Source: Rhodoluna sp. (GTDB lineage Bacteria > Actinomycetota > Actinomycetes > Actinomycetales > Microbacteriaceae). Taken from it: 11,150 nucleotides of DNA. The translations under genes and the position numbers were made by a program. The notes under the pieces are model-generated. The model saw only the letters and a list, made by a program, of their open reading frames with translations, was not told the DNA's origin and ran no database searches. Location of the stretch: assembly GCA_017984715.1 (NCBI GenBank), contig JAGNYY010000017.1:1-11150 (forward strand). Reading direction: 5' to 3'. Each line of letters starts with the position of its first letter. The stretch's first letter is position 1. Shown here piece after piece: positions 1-8,658 of this stretch.

Positions 1-569
1 CCCTGGAGGATCTGGTAGCTGAACTCGGTGTAGCTGATGCCGTGTTCTGAGTTCAGGCGGGCGGAAACCGCATCCTTGGAGAGCATGGTGCCGACACGGA
101 AGTACTTGCCGATGTCGCGCAGGAAGTCGATGGCACTCAACGGCGCCGTCCAGTCAAGGTTGTTGACTAGCTCTGCCGCAGCGGCACCTTCGAATGAAAG
201 AAACCGTGACGCCTGTGCGCCGAGACGCTCTACCCAGTCGGCTACTGTCTCTTTGGTGTTAAGGGTGCGCTCGGCCGTTGGGCGCGGATCACCGACGAGG
301 CCGGTTGAGCCGCCGATTAGGGCAAGTGGCTTGTGTCCACCTAACTGCAGGCGACGCATAATCAAGAGCTGAACCAGGTTGCCCAGGTGCAGGCTAGGCG
401 CGGTTGGGTCGAAACCGATGTAGTAAGTGACCTGCGTTTCGTTGAGGGCCTTGCGCAGCTCATCCTCGTCGGTGGTGATGGCAACTAGGCCACGCCACTT
501 CAACTCATCCCAGAGTTCTTTGAAGGCTGGGTCGTTTGACTGTGCAGCAAGGGTTTCAGGAGTAGCCAC
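1..569 (-). CDS. tyrS: Tyrosyl-tRNA synthetase, N-terminal part (cut by window edge)
   Basis: Cytoplasmic class I aminoacyl-tRNA synthetase that charges tRNA-Tyr with tyrosine. About 189 codons are present; the C-terminal part, with the KMSKS loop and the S4-like RNA-binding domain, lies beyond position 1. The HIGH-type ATP-binding motif is HLGN at residues 61-64, after [28 protein letters not shown] (86-101) is the usual catalytic-fold segment, and the tyrosine-pocket motif SYQILQ ends at residue 189. The start is a GTG at 567-569, only 4 nt after the argH stop, with GAAGG 8 nt upstream inside the end of argH. No earlier in-frame start fits the family. The spacing suggests tyrS is co-transcribed with, and translationally coupled to, argH. 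TyrS has no direct role in arginine synthesis, so the linkage is probably positional. Identity is secure from the motifs. Confidence 0.95.
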   Translation of the reverse strand, partial: MATPETLAAQSNDPAFKELWDELKWRGLVAITTDEDELRKALNETQVTYYIGFDPTAPSLHLGNLVQLLIMRRLQLGGHKPLALIGGSTGLVGDPRPTAERTLNTKETVADWVERLGAQASRFLSFEGAAAAELVNNLDWTAPLSAIDFLRDIGKYFRVGTMLSKDAVSARLNSEHGISYTEFSYQILQ

Positions 570-573
570 GGTT

Positions 574-1983
574 TTAGCCTTCGTGCTTAGGTGCGATTTT
601 GCGAAGCGCAGCGATTTGTTCGAGAACTCGAGGCAGCGCAGTGCCACCCGCACCGGCGCGAGCCTTGATTGAACCGCCGACGGTTAGCACGTCGCGAACG
701 TCAGGGGTTAGGTCTGGCGAGATGGCGGCCATCTCTGAGTCTGGAACCTCGTGAAGCTCTAGACCATGCTGCTCGCAGTATGAAACCATGCGGCCGGTGA
801 TGTCGTGTGCATCGCGGAAGGCGACCTTCTTCTTGACTAACCACTCGGCAACATCGGTCGCGAGTGAGAAGCCGGCTGGGGCCAGCTGCTCGAGGCGGTC
901 ACGGTTGAATTCGAGGGTTGCAACCATGCCATTGAAGGCCGGGAGTAAGACGGTGAGAGTGTCGACCATGTCGAAAACCGGCTCTTTGTCTTCTTGAAGG
1001 TCGCGGTTATAGGCCAGAGGCAAACCCTTGAGAGTCGCGAGCAGACCGGTGAGGTCACCAATCAGGCGACCAGATTTGCCACGAGCCAGCTCGGCGATGT
1101 CTGGATTCTTCTTCTGCGGCATGATCGATGAACCGGTGGAGTATGAATCATGCAACTTGATGTAGTTGAACTCGGCACTGGCCCAGATGATGATCTCTTC
1201 TGAGAAGCGCGAAAGGTTGATGCCAATCAGGCTCGCGATGAAGGCGAACTCAGCCACTACGTCACGGCTTGCGGTTGCATCGATGGAGTTCTGGGTCGGA
1301 CCAGCAAGACCAAGTTCGCGAGCCACGATGTTTGGGTCGAGACCAAGAGTGTTTCCGGCGAGCGCTCCCGCGCCGTATGGCGAGAGACTTGCGCGGACTC
1401 TCCAATCGTTTAGTCGGTCGAGGTCGCGAGTGAGCGGCCAGGCATGCGCCAACAGATGGTGCGAGAGGGCAACCGGCTGAGCGTGCTGGAAGTGGGTGCG
1501 GCCAGGCATCGCGACACCCAAATTTTCTTCTGCCCGGGTAACCAGAATTTCTACTAGCTCGGTAACCAATTCACCGATGACAGTGGCCTGGTCAAGCAGG
1601 TAGGTTCGAATCAGGGTTGCGATTTGGTCGTTGCGGCTGCGGCCAGCGCGAACCTTGCCACCGAGTTCGACTCCGGCAATTTCGATTAGGCCGCGCTCTA
1701 AAGCAGAGTGAACATCCTCGTCAGTTGGCTTTGCAACAAAGCTTCCCTTGGCTACGCGGTCATTGAGCTCGACCAAGCTTCGGTCCAACTTCTCGTGCTC
1801 GGCCACGGTTAGGTAACCGGCCGACTGAAGCGTTTTGATGTGGGCACGGGTGCCAGCGATGTCATACGAGGCTAGACGCCAATCGAAGTGAACCGAACGG
1901 CTAAGCGCCACAAGTGCGTCTGACGGACCGCCATCGAAACGGCTGCCCCATAGGGCGTTTGAACCTGATGCCTGGCTAGACAT
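574..1983 (-). CDS. argH: Argininosuccinate lyase
   Basis: Last step of arginine synthesis: cleaves argininosuccinate to arginine and fumarate. It belongs to the fumarase/aspartase superfamily, whose members act as cytoplasmic homotetramers. The 469-residue length is normal. The three conserved regions are present: RSRNDQ at 115-120, [10 protein letters not shown] at 161-170 (His164 is the conserved histidine), and the superfamily signature [10 protein letters not shown] at 284-293, which carries the catalytic serine loop. The ATG at 1981-1983 is preceded by AAGGAG at 4 nt, and the protein begins at the usual distance before the LWGSRF motif. Its substrate is made by ArgG, which is not encoded here. 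It is separated from argF by 92 nt and has its own strong ribosome binding site, so it may have its own expression signal. The TAA stop is followed closely by tyrS. Confidence 0.97.
   Translation of the reverse strand: MSSQASGSNALWGSRFDGGPSDALVALSRSVHFDWRLASYDIAGTRAHIKTLQSAGYLTVAEHEKLDRSLVELNDRVAKGSFVAKPTDEDVHSALERGLIEIAGVELGGKVRAGRSRNDQIATLIRTYLLDQATVIGELVTELVEILVTRAEENLGVAMPGRTHFQHAQPVALSHHLLAHAWPLTRDLDRLNDWRVRASLSPYGAGALAGNTLGLDPNIVARELGLAGPTQNSIDATASRDVVAEFAFIASLIGINLSRFSEEIIIWASAEFNYIKLHDSYSTGSSIMPQKKNPDIAELARGKSGRLIGDLTGLLATLKGLPLAYNRDLQEDKEPVFDMVDTLTVLLPAFNGMVATLEFNRDRLEQLAPAGFSLATDVAEWLVKKKVAFRDAHDITGRMVSYCEQHGLELHEVPDSEMAAISPDLTPDVRDVLTVGGSIKARAGAGGTALPRVLEQIAALRKIAPKHEG
578..582 (-). 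promoter_or_regulatory. Ribosome binding site of tyrS
   Basis: GAAGG on the minus strand lies 8 nt before the GTG start of tyrS and within the last codons of argH. It supports the GTG start and termination-reinitiation coupling between the two genes. Confidence 0.5.
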
Positions 1984-1987
1984 GGTG

Positions 1988-1993
1988 CTCCTT
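1988..1993 (-). promoter_or_regulatory. Ribosome binding site of argH
   Basis: AAGGAG on the minus strand, 4 nt before the argH ATG. It is one of the best Shine-Dalgarno matches in the window and fixes the argH start. Confidence 0.7.
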
Positions 1994-2021
1994 AAATAGA
2001 TCCGCCGGATAAACGGCTTTG

Positions 2022-2034
2022 GATTGAGTCAATC
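2022..2034 (-). repeat. 13-bp palindrome in the argF-argH gap
   Basis: GATTGA and TCAATC flank a single central base, giving perfect dyad symmetry. The site lies in the 92-nt argF-argH gap, about 40 nt before the argH start. On the minus strand it contains TTGACT, which resembles a -35 element, but I see no good -10 at the right spacing. It could be a small operator or chance; it does not match the ARG-box pattern known for ArgR. Confidence 0.3.
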
Positions 2035-2075
2035 TTATTGCTCGAGTTTTTGCTCGTGGTTTGGGTGGCGTTTGG

Positions 2076-2999
2076 CTATGCCTGTTCGGCCAACCAGCTC
2101 ATCAGCGCTTTCTGCGCGTGCAAGCGGTTTTCTGCCTCATCCCAGATGACCGACTGCGGGCCATCTAGAACTTCGGCACTAACCTCGTATCCGCGATAAG
2201 CAGGAAGACAATGCATAAAGATAGCGTCTGGCTTGGCGCGCTTCATTAACTCGGCATCAATGGTGTATCCGGCGAAGTCGGCAACGCGCTTGGCTTTCTC
2301 AGACTCCTGCCCCATCGAAATCCAGGTGTCCGTTACCACAATGTCAGCATCTGCGATTGCACCGATCGGTTCACCGTGAACCGACACCGAGCCACCGTGC
2401 TTCGCAGCGATAAGTTCAGCGCGAGCGACGATGCCATGATCTGGTTGGTATCCGGCAGGGCCGGCCACCGCAACGTTCATGCCGGCAAGGGCGCAACCGA
2501 TTAGGTAGCTGTTGGCCATGTTGTTAGCTGCATCGCCGATGTAGGCAATCTTGAGGCCGGCCAGCTTGCCCTTGTGTTCCAGGATGGTTAGCAAATCGGC
2601 CAGAATCTGGCAAGGGTGATAGTCATCGCTCAAAGAATTGATAACCGGAACGCCTGCGTTGGCTGCCATCTCTTCGAGCCCCGAGTGCGCGTAGGTGCGC
2701 CAAACGATCTGGGCAACTTGGCGACCAAGCACTCGAGCAGTGTCGGCAACGGATTCCTTGCCTCCCATCTGAGAGGTCTGACTGTCGATGATTAGAGGTG
2801 CACCACCCAGGTCTGCGACGCCAACCGCAAATGACACACGGGTGCGAGTTGAAGTCTTGTCGAAGATTAGAGCGACGGTCTTTGGGCCTTCAAACGGACG
2901 CACCGAATAAGGAGCCTTCTTGAGCTCTAGCGCACGGCGAAGGATCTCGGCTTGTTCAACCGCTGTGATGTCGTCGTCTTTTAGAAAGTGGCGAACCAT
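2076..2999 (-). CDS. argF: Ornithine carbamoyltransferase
   Basis: Converts ornithine and carbamoyl phosphate to citrulline in the cytoplasm; members of the family are usually trimers. The family motifs are all present: carbamoyl-phosphate loop STRTR at 50-54, HPCQ at 128-131, ornithine-binding TWISMGQE at 225-232, and HCLPAYRG at 263-270 with the catalytic cysteine. The frame stays open up to 3137, but family alignment places the start at the ATG at 2997-2999 (MVRHFLK), giving 307 residues, the normal OTC length. The longer version would overlap argB by over 120 nt with a low-complexity, unconserved N-terminus. The start is 14 nt after the argB stop and has only a weak GGA as ribosome binding site. 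In Mycobacterium argD lies between argB and argF; here it is missing. A catabolic OTC (arcB) is unlikely given the biosynthetic neighbours. Confidence 0.96.
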   Translation of the reverse strand: MVRHFLKDDDITAVEQAEILRRALELKKAPYSVRPFEGPKTVALIFDKTSTRTRVSFAVGVADLGGAPLIIDSQTSQMGGKESVADTARVLGRQVAQIVWRTYAHSGLEEMAANAGVPVINSLSDDYHPCQILADLLTILEHKGKLAGLKIAYIGDAANNMANSYLIGCALAGMNVAVAGPAGYQPDHGIVARAELIAAKHGGSVSVHGEPIGAIADADIVVTDTWISMGQESEKAKRVADFAGYTIDAELMKRAKPDAIFMHCLPAYRGYEVSAEVLDGPQSVIWDEAENRLHAQKALMSWLAEQA

Positions 3000-3013
3000 T
3001 TCGTATCCAATCT

Positions 3014-3907
3014 TTAGTCGGGTAGAACCATTGTGCCGAAACCAGAGACCGTAAAAATCTCGAGCAGGATGCTGTGGGGCGTGCGGCCATCGATGACGTG
3101 GGCGCGAGGAACGCCGCCCTGAACGGCCTTGAGGCATGCCTGCATCTTAGGAATCATGCCCGATTCAAGTTTTGGCAAAAGCTCTTCGAGCTCTGACTCG
3201 GTTATTTCGGACACGAGAGAATCGCGGTTCGGCCAGTCGCTGTAGAGGCCTGGCACATCGGTAAGAACCATGAGTTTTTCGGCACCCAGCGCCACTGCCA
3301 GAGCTGCGGCTGCAAGGTCGGCGTTTACATTTAGCAGTTCTCCCCCGGTGCTAGGCGCCACGGTTGACACAACGGGGATTCGCCCTGCGTCGAGTGCCTC
3401 GAAAACGATGCGCGGGTTGACCAGGTTTACCTCGCCAACGAGACCGATGTCGATCGGGCCTTCATCAGAGTCCAGTGTGGTTTTTTCGGCGCGGAAGAGG
3501 TTGCCATCTTCTCCTGACATGATCACAGGCTCAGCACCTGCAGCCTTGATCATTTCGGCTAGCTGTGCGCTGATTTGGTCGCGAAGAACATCGCGGACGA
3601 TGCCGATAGTCTCGCTCGTGGTGACTCGGAAGCCACCGCGGAATTCGCTTTCGATGCCCAGCTCGGCTAGTCGGGCGGAAATCTGAGGCCCACCACCGTG
3701 CACCACGACGGGCTTGATGCCGACCCAACGCAGGTAGGCCATGTCTTCGGCGAAGGCACGTTGCAGCTCTTCGTCGACCATGGCGTTGCCGCCAAATTTG
3801 ACCACGACCACTTTGCCGTGAAAAGCCTGAAGCCAAGGGAGAGACTCAATGAGAGTTTCGGCCTTGATTCGGGCCAGACCTGTTTCGTGTTGCTCTGAAG
3901 GAATCAT
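3014..3907 (-). CDS. argB: Acetylglutamate kinase
   Basis: Phosphorylates N-acetylglutamate with ATP to N-acetylglutamyl phosphate, the committed step when ArgJ recycles the acetyl group. It belongs to the amino acid kinase family and has the normal 297 residues. Visible motifs are KFGGNAM at 37-43 (phosphate-binding lysine and glycines), HGGGPQI at 70-76 (acetylglutamate binding), NVNADLAA at 193-200, LTDVPGL at 215-221 and GMIPKM at 250-255. An N-terminal extension of about 30 residues precedes the first strand. In known arginine-inhibited enzymes such an extension forms the helix that links dimers into hexamers, and the C-terminal segment HSILLEIFT...GFGTMV is also of that type. Feedback inhibition by arginine is therefore likely, but inferred. 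The ATG shares one base with the argJ TAA (TAATG), and no Shine-Dalgarno is visible, so translation probably depends on coupling to argJ. Confidence 0.97.
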   Translation of the reverse strand: MIPSEQHETGLARIKAETLIESLPWLQAFHGKVVVVKFGGNAMVDEELQRAFAEDMAYLRWVGIKPVVVHGGGPQISARLAELGIESEFRGGFRVTTSETIGIVRDVLRDQISAQLAEMIKAAGAEPVIMSGEDGNLFRAEKTTLDSDEGPIDIGLVGEVNLVNPRIVFEALDAGRIPVVSTVAPSTGGELLNVNADLAAAALAVALGAEKLMVLTDVPGLYSDWPNRDSLVSEITESELEELLPKLESGMIPKMQACLKAVQGGVPRAHVIDGRTPHSILLEIFTVSGFGTMVLPD

Positions 3908-5061
3908 TAGCTGGAGTACGCGCTGTTCTCTGTCACATATTCGTGAGTCAGGTCATTGGTGTAAATCGTCGCGGCGGCAGAACCTGCATTTAGTGAAATG
4001 CGAATCTGAACAGCTCGCGGGGTTAGGTCGACAAGGTCGCGAGACTGGTCTGGCTGACCCTTGCGTGAAACGCTAACGCCATTGATTTCCACATCGATGT
4101 CATATGGGTCGAAAGCAGCCTTGGTAACACCCACTGCCGCAAGGATGCGACCCCAATTTGGGTCGTTGCCATAGATAGCAGCCTTGAACAGGTTGTTTCG
4201 GGCGACCGAGCGACCTACTTCGACGGCGTCGCCTTCGGTGGCGGCGTTGACGACTTCAATTGCGATGTCGTGGCTAGAACCCTCGGCGTCGCGAAGCAAC
4301 TGCTGAGCGAGGTCGTGGCAGACGGCGGTGACGGCAGCCTGGAATTCATCCTGGTCTGGGGTTACACCCGAAGCACCTGAGGCCATAAGTGTTACTTGGT
4401 CGTTGGTTGACATGCAACCATCGGAGTCGAGACGGTCAAAGGTGACGCGCGTGGCTGCACGAAGAGTTTTGTCTAGGGTTGGGCTATCGACAACCGCGTC
4501 GGTGGTAACAACAACTAGCATCGTGGCCAGACCCGGGGCCAACATGCCTGCACCCTTTGCCATCCCGCCAACGGACCAACCATTAGGGCTGTTGTGGTGA
4601 GCGGTCTTAGACACCGAGTCGGTAGTCATGATTGCCTCGGCAGCTGAAGCGCCGGACTCGGCAGAGAGCTCTTCAGCCGCAGCTTCGACGCCAGCCGTTA
4701 GCTTGCCAAGGTCAAGTTGTTCACCGATGAGACCAGTTGAACAGACCAGGACGTCGCCGGCCGAAACACCTAGAACATCGGCAACCTTTTCGGCGGTCGA
4801 GTGAGTGGTTTGGAAGCCCTGCGCACCGGTGTAGCAGTTAGCGCCGCCAGAGTTGAGAACGATGGCCGAGACCTCGCCGTCGGCAATGACCTGCTTGCTC
4901 CAGATGATCGGGTTTGCCTGGCAACGGTTGGTGGTGAAAACCACGGCTGCCGACTTTAGTGGGCCCTGATTTACGACCAGCGCAAGGTCCTTGTTGCCTG
5001 AGCTTTTGAGCCCTGCACGAACGCCTGCGGCTAGAAAACCCTTGGCTACGGTTACGGTCAT
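3907..5061 (-). CDS. argJ: Bifunctional ornithine acetyltransferase / amino-acid N-acetyltransferase
   Basis: Transfers acetyl from N-acetylornithine to glutamate, closing the acetyl cycle. Some members also acetylate glutamate from acetyl-CoA, and which type this is cannot be read from sequence alone. The 384 residues include the self-cleavage motif [14 protein letters not shown] (169-182). The precursor is expected to be cut between Ala179 and Thr180, and Thr180 becomes the nucleophile of the beta chain. CSTGLIG (107-113) supplies the conserved Thr-Gly oxyanion residues. The C-terminus ENSAYSS is the form known in actinobacteria. The ATG overlaps the argC stop in an ATGA arrangement, implying coupled translation, and the end overlaps argB by one base. 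Its presence shows the pathway is cyclic rather than using the deacetylase ArgE. Confidence 0.97.
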   Translation of the reverse strand: MTVTVAKGFLAAGVRAGLKSSGNKDLALVVNQGPLKSAAVVFTTNRCQANPIIWSKQVIADGEVSAIVLNSGGANCYTGAQGFQTTHSTAEKVADVLGVSAGDVLVCSTGLIGEQLDLGKLTAGVEAAAEELSAESGASAAEAIMTTDSVSKTAHHNSPNGWSVGGMAKGAGMLAPGLATMLVVVTTDAVVDSPTLDKTLRAATRVTFDRLDSDGCMSTNDQVTLMASGASGVTPDQDEFQAAVTAVCHDLAQQLLRDAEGSSHDIAIEVVNAATEGDAVEVGRSVARNNLFKAAIYGNDPNWGRILAAVGVTKAAFDPYDIDVEINGVSVSRKGQPDQSRDLVDLTPRAVQIRISLNAGSAAATIYTNDLTHEYVTENSAYSS

Positions 5062-6119
5062 TTCTTTGCACCATTCTTGGCCAAACTAATCGCTGTTAGG
5101 CCGGTAGATTCTGGGAGCCCTAGGGCGATGTTCATCGACTGGATGGCAGCTCCGCCGGTTCCTTTGACCAGGTTGTCAATCGCGCAAACTGCCACTAATC
5201 GGTCGGCATGTTCGTCGATTGCCAGACCAATCAATGCGTTGTTGTCTCCGATGGTATCTGCAGTCGAAGGGAATTCACCCTTCGGGTAAACCTTAATGAA
5301 CTGCTCGTCACCATAGGCATCCGCCCAAACCTTGTGCGCAAGCTCGAGCGTTGCACCGGGCTTTAGTTTTGCAGTGTTCACGGCAAGGATGCCACGCTCC
5401 ATAGAGACCAAAATCGGAGTGAACGAAATCTGGATGCGTTCGCCTGCCGACTTGGAAAGGTTCTGCTCGATCTCTGGGGTGTGACGGTGAATGCCGCCGA
5501 CCTGGTAGGCGTTGGCCGAACCTGTTGGTTCAATCTCAAATAGCTTCTCGGTTGCACCGCGGCCAGCACCTGAAGTGCCCGCTGAAAGGATGCTCACGAT
5601 GTCGTCAGGCTCAACTAGCCCGGCGGCTAAACCCGGGGCCAGGGCGAGCGTTATCGCGGTGACGTTGCATCCTGGCACCGCGATGCGCTTGGTGCCTTTA
5701 ATAAGTTCGCGCTGCTTCTTTTTTTCACCGATAAGGAGTTCAGGCATTCCGTATGTCCAGGTGCCAGCATGCTCGCCACCGTAGAACTTCTTCCAGTCAG
5801 CTTCGCTTTCGAGACGGAAGTCAGCACCGCAGTCGATGACGAGAGTTTCGTCACTCAACCACTCGGCAACTTCAGCAGACTTTGAATGTGGCAACGCCAG
5901 AAACACGATGTCGTGACCGGCTAGTTCTGCCGGCGAGTTCTCTGAGAAAACCATGTCGCCAAACTCGGGCACGTGCGGGTGCAGAGTCGAAACCTTTTCG
6001 CCAACCATGCTGCTTGCCGTAACAGTCTTTAGTTCTAGCTCAGGGTGCTTAGCCACCAAGCGCAAAAGTTCGCCACCAACGTTTCCGCTGGCGCCGGCTA
6101 TGGCAACTGTGAAGGCCAT
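5058..6119 (-). CDS. argC: N-acetyl-gamma-glutamyl-phosphate reductase
   Basis: Reduces N-acetylglutamyl phosphate to the semialdehyde with NADPH, the third step of ornithine synthesis. The 353 residues fit the family. The dinucleotide-binding loop is GASGNVGGEL at 9-18. The active-site cysteine is Cys151 in VPGCNVTA, a form typical of actinobacteria where many bacteria have PGCYPT. GAGRGA is at 184-189, and His211 in GGIHRH is the likely catalytic histidine. The ATG at 6117-6119 has AGGGGAG 4 nt upstream, a strong ribosome binding site that fixes the start. It follows pheT by only 28 nt, leaving little room for a separate promoter and operator. The arg genes may therefore be read from upstream of pheS or from a promoter inside pheT. 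It overlaps argJ by 4 nt. Confidence 0.97.
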   Translation of the reverse strand: MAFTVAIAGASGNVGGELLRLVAKHPELELKTVTASSMVGEKVSTLHPHVPEFGDMVFSENSPAELAGHDIVFLALPHSKSAEVAEWLSDETLVIDCGADFRLESEADWKKFYGGEHAGTWTYGMPELLIGEKKKQRELIKGTKRIAVPGCNVTAITLALAPGLAAGLVEPDDIVSILSAGTSGAGRGATEKLFEIEPTGSANAYQVGGIHRHTPEIEQNLSKSAGERIQISFTPILVSMERGILAVNTAKLKPGATLELAHKVWADAYGDEQFIKVYPKGEFPSTADTIGDNNALIGLAIDEHADRLVAVCAIDNLVKGTGGAAIQSMNIALGLPESTGLTAISLAKNGAKK

Positions 6120-6123
6120 GCTG

Positions 6124-6130
6124 CTCCCCT
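6124..6130 (-). promoter_or_regulatory. Ribosome binding site of argC
   Basis: AGGGGAG on the minus strand, 4 nt before the argC ATG. It begins 7 nt downstream of the hairpin at the pheT stop codon, so the RNA fold could influence ribosome access. Confidence 0.65.
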
Positions 6131-6137
6131 ATCTTTA

Positions 6138-6160
6138 GCTTCGCCCGCTATGCGCGAAGC
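6138..6160 (-). repeat. 7-bp hairpin spanning the pheT stop codon, upstream of argC
   Basis: GCTTCGC and GCGAAGC form a perfect 7-bp stem around a 9-nt loop that holds the last codon and TAG stop of pheT. It is followed on the transcript by UAAAGAU rather than a U-run, so it is not a classical intrinsic terminator. Possible roles are a processing or stability element between pheST and the arg genes, or a brake on read-through. It is an observed structure with an inferred role. Confidence 0.4.
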
Positions 6161-8658
6161 GTCGCACCGAACTTTTGATTCGCCAACGCTACGGCCTTGT
6201 CACGCGACTCCGAAGCCTCAATCTGCGTCAAGGTTCGATCTGAAGCACGGAAACGAAGTGCGAACGTGAGCGACTTGTGACCGGTTGCCACATTGTCGCC
6301 GCGATAGTCATCAACCAGGGTTACCTGCTCGAGCAGTTCGCCGGCGCCTTCGAGAATCACTGCTCGGATGTCGCCTGCGGGAATCTCATTGGCAACAACC
6401 AAAGACAAATCTTGGGTAGCCGCTGGATAAGTGCCGATGAAACCAGCCTGGATAACCTGTGGTGCTGCTGCATAAAGTGCATCGAGGTCAATCTCGAGGG
6501 CTGCGACGCGACGCGGTAGGTCATTAGCTGAGGTTAGGTTCGGGTCGAGCTCGCCCGCGAAGCCGACGGAAACTAGGTTTGCGCCAACCAACAGTTCGGC
6601 GGTGCGACCAGCGTGGAAACCCTTAGGGCTAGCCTGGCGAACCGTTAGCTCAAGACCAACAGCGTGGGCGGCAACGCGAGCCGCCTGGATCGCATCCTGG
6701 TAGCTGATTGCTTGGGACTGAACTCCTACACCCTGGTTGACTCGGTCACCGGTGAACAACGCGGCCAAACGGCTTGGCTGCGCAGGGATGGTTGCGTTCA
6801 ATGTTGCCAACTCAGCAGCGCTAGGCAGCTGGTTGCCAACCGGAAGTTTGCCGGTGGCGGTGATGGTCTTGGCAGGCAAGAACACCGAACCTTCTTCGAA
6901 AATGGCCAGATCGGTTAGGCCACGCGAGAAGTTGCGACGAGCAGCCTCGATCAGTCCAGGCAAAATTGTGGTGCGCATTTCGCCAAACTCGGTCTGAAGC
7001 GCGTTTGCCAACTTCACGGTAGGTTGCCCCTCGCTAAACAACTGGTTCTGCGCCTCACTGATGAACGGGTAAGTCAGAACCTCAACGTGCCCCGAGCCAG
7101 CAAGTGCACCAAGTATGGCGCGACGACGCTTCTGCTTTGCGGTCAAACCCCGGCCCGGAGGAGCAACTGGAAGGCGCGAAGGAATGCGGTCATAACCGCT
7201 AATTCGTGCGATTTCCTCGACCAGGTCGGTCTTGTGGGTTAGATCTGGGCGCCAGCTTGGCGGGATGACCTCGTAGCCGCCATCGACGACCGCTACTACG
7301 CAACCAACCTCTAGAAGAACCTTCTCGATTTCTACAGCCGTGTAGTCGACGCCGACGAGCTCTGATGCAAACTCAGCTGGAAGCCAAATTTTTGGAACCG
7401 ACGGTAGATCCTTGAACTCAGCGCCGAGTGAGTCAGCAGCGCCACCAGCATGAACCTCTAGTAGCTGCACAACCCGAGCCGCAGCGTTATCTGCCATCAT
7501 CGGGTCAACGCCGCGTTCGTAACGCTTCGAAGCCTCGGATGGGAGGCGGTGGCGGCGTGCGGAACGAGCAATGGTGATCGGCTCGAAGTGAGCTGCCTCC
7601 ACGAGCACGTTTTGTGTGGTCGAAGTAACCTCTGTATCTTCGCCACCCATGACGCCGGCAAGACCGATCGGGCCAGAGTCATCGGTAATCAAGAGATCTT
7701 CTAAGTCGAGTTTGCGAATCTGACCATCGAGAGTCTTGAGGGTTTCGCCGGCCTTGGCGCGACGAACGGTTAGACCGCCCTTGATTTTGTCGAGGTCGTA
7801 GGCGTGAGTCGGTTGACCGAGCTCGAGCATCACATAGTTTGTGATGTCGACCACTAGAGAAACAGAGCGCATGCCGGCAAGCTTCAAACGTGAAACCATC
7901 CAGGCCGGAGTCGGACGCGACACGTCGACGCCCTTGACCACGCGCAGGACAAAACGGTCGGTGCCGCGGCGGCCTCGGATCGGCGCTTCATCGTTGATGC
8001 TCAAGCCGAAGCCGTGGCCAGGCTCGATGTGTGCGTTGCTCTTAGGGTCGCGGAAATCTGCGCCAGTCGCATGCGAATACTCACGGGCGATTCCGCGCAT
8101 CGAGAAGCAGTAGCCGCGGTCTGGAGTGACGTTGACTTCGGCTGCTTCGTCATCCAAGTGAAGAAGTTCTAGAGCGTCGGTGCCCACCTTTGGGTCTAGA
8201 CCAAGCTCGTGTAGACGAATAATGCCAGCGTGATCTTCGCTGAGATTCAACTCGCGAGCCGAAGCCATCATGCCATCGCTGATGTGCCCGTATGTGCTGC
8301 GTGCGGCAATGTGGAAATCACCCGGAAGGACTGCACCAGGCAGGCAAACGACGACCTTGTCGCCGACTTCGAAGTTGCTTGCGCCACAAACGATGCCGCG
8401 AACATCCTCGCCGCCGTCTGCGGCAGTTTGCCCCTCTGCGGCAACGCGAACCTGGCACCAACGAATGGTTTTGCCATTGCTCTGCGGCTCCGGGATGAAC
8501 TCGAGGACCTGCCCAACAACAACCGGACCGGTGACACCAAAACCGTGTGAACCCTCTTCTTCGAGGCCAACCTTGACCAATTCGGCCATGACGCTCTCGG
8601 CGGTGACGTCACCAGGAAGGTCAACGTAATCGGCTAGCCATGTCAATGGAACGCGCAT
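6148..8658 (-). CDS. pheT: Phenylalanyl-tRNA synthetase beta subunit
   Basis: Large subunit of the heterotetrameric class II PheRS. It binds tRNA-Phe and edits misacylated Tyr-tRNA-Phe, while catalysis sits in PheS. The 836 residues are close to the usual length for actinobacterial PheT. Regions in order: start MRVPLTWLADYVDLP; an OB-fold tRNA-binding domain at about 45-160 (VVVGQVLEF, DGMMASARELNL); the B3/B4 editing domain including ELGQPTHAYDLDKI near 279-292; a B5 domain around 423-496 containing RPDLTHKTDLVEEIARISGYD; a catalytic-like domain from about 505; and the C-terminal ferredoxin-fold anticodon-binding domain over the last 95 residues (YPAATQDLSLVV, HKSLTFALRFRASDRTLT). The ATG shares one base with the pheS TAA (TAATG) and has no nearby Shine-Dalgarno, so translation is probably coupled to pheS, giving balanced subunits. 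Confidence 0.98.
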   Translation of the reverse strand: MRVPLTWLADYVDLPGDVTAESVMAELVKVGLEEEGSHGFGVTGPVVVGQVLEFIPEPQSNGKTIRWCQVRVAAEGQTAADGGEDVRGIVCGASNFEVGDKVVVCLPGAVLPGDFHIAARSTYGHISDGMMASARELNLSEDHAGIIRLHELGLDPKVGTDALELLHLDDEAAEVNVTPDRGYCFSMRGIAREYSHATGADFRDPKSNAHIEPGHGFGLSINDEAPIRGRRGTDRFVLRVVKGVDVSRPTPAWMVSRLKLAGMRSVSLVVDITNYVMLELGQPTHAYDLDKIKGGLTVRRAKAGETLKTLDGQIRKLDLEDLLITDDSGPIGLAGVMGGEDTEVTSTTQNVLVEAAHFEPITIARSARRHRLPSEASKRYERGVDPMMADNAAARVVQLLEVHAGGAADSLGAEFKDLPSVPKIWLPAEFASELVGVDYTAVEIEKVLLEVGCVVAVVDGGYEVIPPSWRPDLTHKTDLVEEIARISGYDRIPSRLPVAPPGRGLTAKQKRRRAILGALAGSGHVEVLTYPFISEAQNQLFSEGQPTVKLANALQTEFGEMRTTILPGLIEAARRNFSRGLTDLAIFEEGSVFLPAKTITATGKLPVGNQLPSAAELATLNATIPAQPSRLAALFTGDRVNQGVGVQSQAISYQDAIQAARVAAHAVGLELTVRQASPKGFHAGRTAELLVGANLVSVGFAGELDPNLTSANDLPRRVAALEIDLDALYAAAPQVIQAGFIGTYPAATQDLSLVVANEIPAGDIRAVILEGAGELLEQVTLVDDYRGDNVATGHKSLTFALRFRASDRTLTQIEASESRDKAVALANQKFGATLRA

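Noticed and set aside
37..672. Plus-strand open frames over tyrS and argH
   Set aside because: They lie opposite genes with clear family motifs, have low-complexity Ser/Arg-rich products and match nothing I recognise.
2041..2056. CGAG/CTCG hairpin with an A-rich loop after argF
   Set aside because: It has only four base pairs and no U-tract on the transcript, too weak to call a terminator.
3000..3137. Upstream extension of the argF reading frame
   Set aside because: It overlaps argB, reads as an unconserved Arg/Pro/His-rich peptide, and the ATG at 2999 gives the normal OTC length.
8230..8629. Several overlapping open frames on both strands within the pheT 5' region
   Set aside because: They are alternative frames of the pheT OB-fold region, which encodes a full conserved domain in its own frame.
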